Below, in pieces: positions 6,577-10,399 of a stretch of 10,399 bases of DNA. A model generated the notes under the pieces. That model was given only the letters and a program-made list of their open reading frames with translations, did no database searches and was not told the origin of the DNA. The first letter of the stretch is position 1; every line of letters starts with the position of its first letter. Source of the stretch: Acidimicrobiaceae bacterium. Lineage in GTDB: Bacteria; Actinomycetota; Acidimicrobiia; Acidimicrobiales; RAAP-2. Both the position numbers and the translations under genes were made by a program. The stretch spans positions 1-10,399 of the forward strand of contig PLXU01000119.1 of assembly GCA_003151555.1 (NCBI GenBank), given 5' to 3'.

Positions 6577-6582
6577 AATCTA
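6577..6582 (-). promoter_or_regulatory. Candidate -10 element for a leaderless etfB transcript
   Basis: TAGATT on the minus strand matches TAnnnT and is followed by exactly 6 nt before the etfB ATG, which places the expected transcription start on the A of the start codon. Its first three bases are also the TAG stop of the phosphodiesterase gene. No -35 hexamer is seen at 17 nt. The absence of a ribosome site at etfB supports the idea; the tight spacing to the upstream gene argues that it may only be internal. Confidence 0.35.
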
Positions 6583-7296
6583 TTGCATTGGCGAGAGCCC
6601 ATCATTGGGCGGATTGCTTGCGGCGAGTGCCATCGCTCGCGCGGGATTGTCGGTGATGATGCAGTTCACGTGCAGGTTCAGCATCGCCGTGATGTCGCGA
6701 CGGCTATTCACCGTCCAGGTATTCACGTCCAGTTCCAACTCGTGGGCTTTGACCATCCACGCCGCGTCGAGCATTTTGAAGTTCGGATGCACGGCCGTGA
6801 AGTCCAAAATGTGCGCCTGGGTCAGCGCGTCGGTCGGCCCGGCCTTGCCCAGCAGCCAGCCGACGGGCATGGCCGAGTCAAGGCGTCGCACGGCGGCGCA
6901 GGTCGCCTGATCGAAACAGGAGATTATGACGCGCTCGGACCACCTGAGCTCGTGCAGAACCTGGACCACCTGGCGGGCAAACTGGCCAGAGTCGTCGTAC
7001 GTGGACTCAGAACGGTCGCGGCTGTTCTTGATCTCGACGTTGACTTTCATCCCTTCGCAGGCCGCCAACGCCGCGTCCAAAGTTGGCAGGTAATCAGGCA
7101 ATTCGCGCTGGCGGGTCTCACCGATGTCCAAGGAACCACAGGCGGGATCGTGGTGTACGACCAGGGCGCCGTCGACGGTGCGCCGCACGTCGAACTCAAC
7201 GCCGTCGACCCCCAGCCGGCCAGCGGCGAGGAATGCCGCGACGGTATTTTCACGTTCCTCGACGTGCAACCCGCGGTGGGCGTAGATGTAAATCAC
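6580..7296 (-). CDS. Glycerophosphodiester phosphodiesterase family protein
   Basis: A 238-residue GDPD-family enzyme with a TIM-barrel fold, which cleaves glycerophosphodiesters to glycerol-3-phosphate and an alcohol. The catalytic and metal residues are all present: H7-R8-G9 in YAHRG, E16-N17-T18, E34 and D36 in VEFDVRRT, H49-D50-P51 in VVHHDP, and E88 and K90 in NVEIKN. Towards the end, VNTWTVNSRRDI and CIITDNPARAM match the family ending. It has no signal peptide, so it acts in the cytoplasm, probably in phospholipid head-group recycling; substrate is inferred. The start is a GTG at 7296, which places the HRG motif at the usual distance; upstream frames hit a stop. No clear ribosome site is seen. 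The stop lies 9 bp before etfB on the same strand. No functional link with ETF is evident beyond possible lipid turnover. Confidence 0.9.
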   Translation of the reverse strand: MIYIYAHRGLHVEERENTVAAFLAAGRLGVDGVEFDVRRTVDGALVVHHDPACGSLDIGETRQRELPDYLPTLDAALAACEGMKVNVEIKNSRDRSESTYDDSGQFARQVVQVLHELRWSERVIISCFDQATCAAVRRLDSAMPVGWLLGKAGPTDALTQAHILDFTAVHPNFKMLDAAWMVKAHELELDVNTWTVNSRRDITAMLNLHVNCIITDNPARAMALAASNPPNDGLSPMQ

Positions 7297-7527
7297 CGTC
7301 CAAGTGTGTCAGATGTCATTCATCGCTCCGTTCGCCTCTCTCCAGTGGTTTGGCGGCGGCGCTCAGAAAATTGTGTTTTCATCGCGATGAAGTTGCGCGG
7401 CATTCGTCGAACGTGACTGGCGACAGAAGGCCAAGCGGGCACGCCAACTAACACGAATGTAATTCGCAGTCGGTGCGTTGTTCCTGCGTGTGCGCCACGA
7501 TTGGAAGTTCAAAATACCTAATTCACC

Positions 7528-7538
7528 CTTGTTTTTAG
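7528..7538 (+). repeat. Direct repeat copy 1, CTTGTTTTTAG
   Basis: First of two identical 11-bp copies upstream of whiB, start-to-start distance 46 bp. It overlaps the candidate -35 hexamer TTGTTT (7529-7534). That placement suits a regulator site, but chance recurrence in AT-rich DNA is possible. Confidence 0.5.
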
Positions 7539-7557
7539 ACAGGAACTTCAGTAATAT
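7529..7557 (+). promoter_or_regulatory. Candidate whiB promoter
   Basis: TTGTTT (7529-7534), 17 bp, then TAATAT (7552-7557) is a near-consensus -10 at ideal spacing on the plus strand. Transcription would start near 7564, giving a leader of about 60 nt that contains the second repeat copy and the whiB ribosome site. The AT-rich context makes chance matches easier, so this remains a prediction. Confidence 0.45.
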
Positions 7558-7573
7558 TTTGTTTCAATCAAAT

Positions 7574-7584
7574 CTTGTTTTTAG
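7574..7584 (+). repeat. Direct repeat copy 2, CTTGTTTTTAG, inside a small dyad
   Basis: Second identical copy, 41 bp before the whiB ATG and downstream of the predicted transcription start. It overlaps an imperfect dyad TTTTTAGCTGAAAA (7578-7591; four A/T pairs on each side of AGCT with one mismatched pair). A bound protein here would act as a roadblock, or the site may act in the mRNA leader. Confidence 0.45.
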
Positions 7585-7612
7585 CTGAAAATTGCTGTGG
7601 ATTTGCCCATAT

Positions 7613-7618
7613 AAAGGA
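7613..7618 (+). promoter_or_regulatory. Ribosome binding site of whiB
   Basis: AAAGGA with 6-nt spacing to the ATG at 7625. It decides that ATG against an in-frame TTG at 7592, which would place this site inside the coding sequence. It is one of only two clear Shine-Dalgarno sites in the window. Confidence 0.7.
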
Positions 7619-7624
7619 TTTTTA

Positions 7625-7921
7625 ATGTCGTTGATTTGGAACCGTACCCATGCTTGGGACGACGCTGACTGGCGTGCCCAAGCCGCCTGTCGCGACACGG
7701 AACCGGAACTTTTCTTTCCAATCGGCACTACTGGCATGGCCACCGATCAGATCGAGTCGGCCAAGCGGGTCTGTGACAACTGTGACGCGCAGAAGGCCTG
7801 CCTGGAGTTCGCGTTAGCGACGAACCAAGAGTCAGGCGTGTGGGGCGGCACCACCGAAGACGAGCGCCGCAAACTGCGCAAGCAGTGGCTGGCCGCGCGG
7901 CGCCGTTCCACTTCTAACTAG
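7625..7921 (+). CDS. whiB1: WhiB-family transcriptional regulator, WhiB1-like
   Basis: A 98-residue WhiB protein: a [4Fe-4S] cluster protein that binds the principal sigma factor and regulates transcription in actinobacteria. Cluster cysteines are C22, C50, C53 and C59 (C-x27-C-x2-C-x5-C). The sequence DWRAQAACRDTEPELFFPIG and the turn ESGVWGGTTEDERR (69-82) follow WhiB1 of Mycobacterium closely; the basic tail (RRKLRKQWLAARRR) is the DNA-contacting part. Compared with WhiB1 it has about 14 extra N-terminal residues. Known for the family: WhiB1 is essential in M. tuberculosis and its cluster reacts with nitric oxide. The start is fixed by the ribosome site AAAGGA. The convergent neighbour is a PdtaS-like kinase, the same arrangement as Rv3219/Rv3220c, which supports the WhiB1 assignment. 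The stop overlaps the kinase stop by 4 bp (CTAG). Confidence 0.9.
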   Translation: MSLIWNRTHAWDDADWRAQAACRDTEPELFFPIGTTGMATDQIESAKRVCDNCDAQKACLEFALATNQESGVWGGTTEDERRKLRKQWLAARRRSTSN

Positions 7922-9405
7922 AGGCGCGCGGTCGTCGGGACTTCGACGCGAACGTACGTGCCGCCACCTTCGGTGGCGGAGACTGATTTCATCTCGATAG
8001 TGCCGTGTAACTGCGCGCGGATGAGGTCACGCACAATTGACAGGCCCAGACTGGTGGGTACGTCGAGCGAGAAGTCCTCACCGAGTCCTCGTCCGTTATC
8101 GCGGATTTCGGCAATGGCGTTGCCATCCTCCTGAAAGAGATTGAGTGTCACGATCCCTACTTGGTCGTTGTTCACGCCGCCGAACTCCGTGAAGGCGTGC
8201 TCGACCGCGTTGGTCAGCAGCTCCGCCAGGGCGACCGCCAGCGGCGTCGCGAGATCGGTCGAGAGCACTCCCAGTTCACCGTTGACCACGATTTCGACCG
8301 GGTGAAGAGCGAGCACGGTGTCTTCGACCAGCAGCACGAGGGACCGCACGATCTCGTCGAAGACCACCTCCTCGCCCGGCTCGCGAGACAACACCTCGTG
8401 CACCACGGCAATCGAGCGGATCCGGCGCTCCGCTTCCAGTAGTGCCGTACGCGTTTCGGCGATGTCGCTGCGACGCGCCTGCAGGCGCAACAACGACGAG
8501 ATGGTCTGCAGATTGTTCTTGACCCGGTGGTGGACCTCGCGCACCGCGGCCTCTTTGTTAAGCAGGACGCGATTGAGCTTGCGAAGGTCCGAGACGTCGC
8601 GCACCAACGTGATGAGGCCAGTGACTTCGCCCTTCTCCAACAACGGCACGCAGTGAAAGACGATCGCCACGTCGTGGCCCTGGTCGATCTCGTCCATCGC
8701 CGGTATGCCGAACTCCAACGTTCGATCAATGACCCGCGCGCGAAGTCCCAGGTCGTCCAGGGAGCGACCCTCGGCCGGGGCGTAGATGCCGAGTCGGTGC
8801 AGCGCGTTGGTCGCGTTGGGCGTCGCGAATTCCACGAGGCCCTCACCGTCCATCAAGATGATGCCGTCACCCACGCGCGGCATGCCCGGTCCGGCCACGT
8901 CATCCTCACGGTAGGGAAAGGTGGCGTCCGCGACCATGTCGCAAAGGCGCTCAAAGACCGAGAGGTAGGCCTGCTCGTAGAGCGAGGCCGGTCCTCGCAG
9001 TGGTCCCTGCAGACGCACCAATACCGCGACGATGACACCCTCGAAGCGCACCGGGATGCACCACACCGGGACGCGATCCTCGACGTTCTCGATCATGGCT
9101 TCGCCTACGACGCGCGCGCCACCGTCGAAGGCCTGGCGCACCAGGGGCCACGCATCGCACCGCAACAACGTGCCCACGAGGTCCTCGTTCATCAGCGTCG
9201 AGCGGTTGTTCGGGCGCATCTGACCCAACACCACGAAGTTGTCCTCGCCGAGGTTGGTGAGCAAATCGACCTTGGTCATGAGCAGCATGTCCGAAAAGGA
9301 CAGGTCCGACAGCAGCGACCACGAGACCGTGAGACGGAGCAGGTGGTCGACCGAGGGCTGCGTGAGCGAGGTGTGCTGGGCTGTCAGCTCGGCGAGCGTG
9401 GCCAT
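7918..9405 (-). CDS. pdtaS: PdtaS-like sensor histidine kinase (GAF-PAS-HisKA_2-HATPase)
   Basis: A 495-residue soluble histidine kinase resembling Rv3220c (PdtaS) along its whole length, including the N-terminus (ATLAELTAQHT...VDHL; WSLLSDLSFSDMLL). Domains in order: GAF-like input (about 1-165), PAS (about 177-272), HisKA_2 dimerisation with H292-H293 in EVHHRVKNNLQTISSLLRLQ, and HATPase with N399 in ELLTNAVEHAF, D436-N-G-R-G and TSLGLSIVRDL (451-461). No transmembrane segment, so it senses a cytoplasmic signal. In mycobacteria PdtaS phosphorylates PdtaR, an ANTAR-domain regulator that acts on RNA; a pdtaR gene is not in this window. The ATG at 9405 overlaps the stop of the upstream PHP gene by one base (TAATG), so translation is coupled and the start is secure. 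Confidence 0.93.
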   Translation of the reverse strand: MATLAELTAQHTSLTQPSVDHLLRLTVSWSLLSDLSFSDMLLMTKVDLLTNLGEDNFVVLGQMRPNNRSTLMNEDLVGTLLRCDAWPLVRQAFDGGARVVGEAMIENVEDRVPVWCIPVRFEGVIVAVLVRLQGPLRGPASLYEQAYLSVFERLCDMVADATFPYREDDVAGPGMPRVGDGIILMDGEGLVEFATPNATNALHRLGIYAPAEGRSLDDLGLRARVIDRTLEFGIPAMDEIDQGHDVAIVFHCVPLLEKGEVTGLITLVRDVSDLRKLNRVLLNKEAAVREVHHRVKNNLQTISSLLRLQARRSDIAETRTALLEAERRIRSIAVVHEVLSREPGEEVVFDEIVRSLVLLVEDTVLALHPVEIVVNGELGVLSTDLATPLAVALAELLTNAVEHAFTEFGGVNNDQVGIVTLNLFQEDGNAIAEIRDNGRGLGEDFSLDVPTSLGLSIVRDLIRAQLHGTIEMKSVSATEGGGTYVRVEVPTTARL

Positions 9406-10280
9406 TAGCTCGAGCGCATCGCCACGAGTTGGCGCTGACGGTTGGTGAAGGAGGCCAGCTGGGTCACGCCGCGCGCTTCGAGCAGGTCGGCCAGGTCACC
9501 GACGCGCTCGCCCACCCGCTCGAGGGAGTGGGCGTCGCTGGCCGTCGTGAACGTGACGCCCTGGGCGATCAGTCGATCGAGAAAGCCCTCCGAGGGATAC
9601 TGTTCGGCGACTGGCTTTTTCCAGCCGGCCGAGGAACACTCGACCGAGAGGTCGGCCCGCGCGGCGGCGCTGGCCATCAGTTCCCAGAACTCGGCGCGGT
9701 CCGAGGCTTGAAAGCCCGCCACCTTGATGAGATCCGGGTGCGCCAGCACGTCAACTGAGTTTGAAGCCGCCAACTCCTCGATCGCGATCGTGTAGTCGGC
9801 CCAGCACTGGTCGACGTCGCGCACGGTCCACTCGTGAAAATGCGTGGGCACTTCGTAGTCGTCGAACTGCCAGCTGCCCAGCCAGTGCACTGACCCGATG
9901 AGTACGTCGAACGGGTACTGCGCCAGGATCGGCGAGACGATGTCCATCTGGTCGCGGTAGTAGTCGACCTCGAGCCCGATCTTTATCGGTAATCCTTCGT
10001 CCTTCGCGAGTTGGGCCAGGTTGACGTACTGCTCCAATGAGTTGCGGGCGTGCCAGTTGAGGTACTGCTCTAGAACGGGGCTCGTTGGTTCGTGGCCGTA
10101 TTTCAACCAGAAGGGCCCCACGGCCGAGACCACGTCGACGAAGCGGCTGGTGTGCTCGGTCAAGGCCAGCTCGTTCACGCCGTGTCTCGCCGCCTCGTCG
10201 CAGTAGGCGGCAATCTGGTCCAGGCGGAACCATACCGACGACTCCTCGTGAGGCCAGAGGTGCAGGTGGTAGTCAATCAC
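9405..10280 (-). CDS. PHP-domain metallophosphoesterase, histidinol-phosphatase-like
   Basis: A 291-residue PHP-domain protein related to HisJ-type histidinol-phosphatases. The trinuclear metal-site residues are all visible: H5 and H7 (DYHLHLW), H43 (LTEHTSRF), E104 (GLEVDYYRD), H132 (GSVHWLGSW), H181 (LAHPDLIK), D249 and H251 (SDAHS). Known activity of relatives is removal of phosphate from L-histidinol phosphate, but PHP enzymes also act on other phosphoesters and there are no his genes here, so the substrate is open. The start is a GTG at 10280 that puts the first metal motif at residues 5-7; no good ribosome site is seen. It lies 21 bp after the DUF3107 stop and overlaps pdtaS by one base, so the three genes probably form one transcript. 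A role in the PdtaS pathway is possible but only suggested by position. Confidence 0.88.
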   Translation of the reverse strand: MIDYHLHLWPHEESSVWFRLDQIAAYCDEAARHGVNELALTEHTSRFVDVVSAVGPFWLKYGHEPTSPVLEQYLNWHARNSLEQYVNLAQLAKDEGLPIKIGLEVDYYRDQMDIVSPILAQYPFDVLIGSVHWLGSWQFDDYEVPTHFHEWTVRDVDQCWADYTIAIEELAASNSVDVLAHPDLIKVAGFQASDRAEFWELMASAAARADLSVECSSAGWKKPVAEQYPSEGFLDRLIAQGVTFTTASDAHSLERVGERVGDLADLLEARGVTQLASFTNRQRQLVAMRSS

Positions 10281-10301
10281 GCTGTCGCCAAACCCGACCG
10301 G

Positions 10302-10399
10302 TCAGCTCGTACCGAAGCCGACGATGCGCTCGCTGGCGGGCGTGCCGAATTCCACGTAGGCAATACGAGAGGCCGGCACGCCGACGCGGCGACCCTTGC
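10302..10399 (-). CDS. DUF3107 family protein, C-terminal end only
   Basis: The right edge holds the last 31 codons and TGA (10304-10302) of a minus-strand gene. The residues KGRRVGVPASRIAYVEFG, then a short linker and ERIVGFGTS, match the C-terminus of DUF3107 proteins (Rv3208A/TB9.4 type), small actinobacterial proteins of about 70-80 residues with unknown function. The frame is open to the window edge. It is the first visible gene of the minus-strand run leading into the PHP and pdtaS genes. An 8-bp palindrome GACCGGTC (10296-10303) sits at the stop codon; no terminator follows. The call rests on a short match. Confidence 0.75.
   Translation of the reverse strand, partial: KGRRVGVPASRIAYVEFGTPASERIVGFGTS

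Larger units (their letters stand above)
7297..7624. promoter_or_regulatory. Divergent intergenic region (GDPD / whiB), AT-rich near whiB
   Basis: This 328-bp gap separates the divergent GDPD and whiB genes. The GDPD-proximal 200 bp have ordinary composition, and I see no gene or RNA in them; the long plus-strand frame ending at 7416 is a shadow of GDPD and etfB. The whiB-proximal part (7501-7624) has 37 G/C in 124 bases, about 30%, sharply below the neighbouring genes. It contains a candidate promoter, two copies of CTTGTTTTTAG, and an inverted repeat (GAAGTTC 7504-7510 / GAACTTC 7543-7549). It is the only sizeable non-coding stretch in the window and is likely to carry whiB regulation. Confidence 0.6.

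Noticed and set aside
6433..7416. Open frame of 327 codons on the plus strand
   Set aside because: Antisense to etfB and the phosphodiesterase, both of which have complete family motifs; no similarity seen in the plus frame.
7297..7500. Possible small RNA or small gene in the GDPD-proximal intergenic part
   Set aside because: No stable hairpin with U-tract, no frame with a ribosome site, and no recognisable RNA family seen by eye.
8527..9408. Open frame of 293 codons on the plus strand
   Set aside because: Antisense to the PdtaS-like kinase; composition typical of a shadow frame.
10296..10303. Palindrome GACCGGTC at the DUF3107 stop
   Set aside because: Eight-base palindromes of G/C-rich sequence are common in such DNA; nothing else supports a site.

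Overview
The window looks like chromosomal DNA from a high-GC Actinomycetota bacterium. Evidence: a WhiB regulator, a PdtaS-type sensor kinase beside it, a DUF3107 protein, the actinobacterial trio MSMEG_4193-type phosphatase / DUF3090 / SCO1664-type kinase-fold protein, many GTG starts, and several starts that look leaderless. The mixture (F420-dehydrogenase-like Fe-S flavoprotein, conserved housekeeping actinobacterial genes, but an arrangement unlike Mycobacterium or Streptomyces) fits a deep-branching class such as Acidimicrobiia, but that class assignment is inference. I see no rRNA, tRNA, CRISPR array, insertion sequence or prophage gene.

Layout. (1) 1-241, minus: the N-terminal 80 codons of an Fpg-type DNA glycosylase, running off the left edge. 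(2) 295-3261, plus: a tight four-gene run made of an FrhB-like iron-sulfur flavoprotein, a histidine-phosphatase-family enzyme, DUF3090, and a SCO1664-family protein with a phosphoinositide-kinase-like fold. (3) 3258-7296, minus: glycerophosphodiester phosphodiesterase, etfB, etfA and, after a 93-bp gap, a 14-helix MFS exporter. (4) 7297-7624: an intergenic region of about 330 bp whose last 124 bp are only about 30% GC and hold a candidate whiB promoter and a repeated 11-mer. (5) 7625-7921, plus: a WhiB1-like regulator. (6) 7918-10399, minus: a DUF3107 protein (C-terminal end only), a PHP-type metallophosphoesterase and a PdtaS-like histidine kinase, transcribed in that order.

How they fit together. 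EtfB and EtfA form the electron-transferring flavoprotein that carries electrons from acyl-CoA and related dehydrogenases to the respiratory chain; their dehydrogenases are not in the window. The whiB1-pdtaS convergent pair is the same neighbourhood as Rv3219/Rv3220c in Mycobacterium tuberculosis, so it is an old actinobacterial arrangement. The phosphatase/DUF3090/kinase-fold trio is a widely conserved actinobacterial set of unknown function, often near mshC; here mshC is not seen and an FrhB-like redox protein heads the set. Gene packing is extreme: both convergent gene pairs overlap by the same 4-bp CTAG, in which each strand reads a TAG stop, and several same-strand pairs overlap or nearly touch. 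The most promising poorly described biology is the four-gene redox/phosphatase/zinc-ribbon/kinase-fold run at 295-3261.
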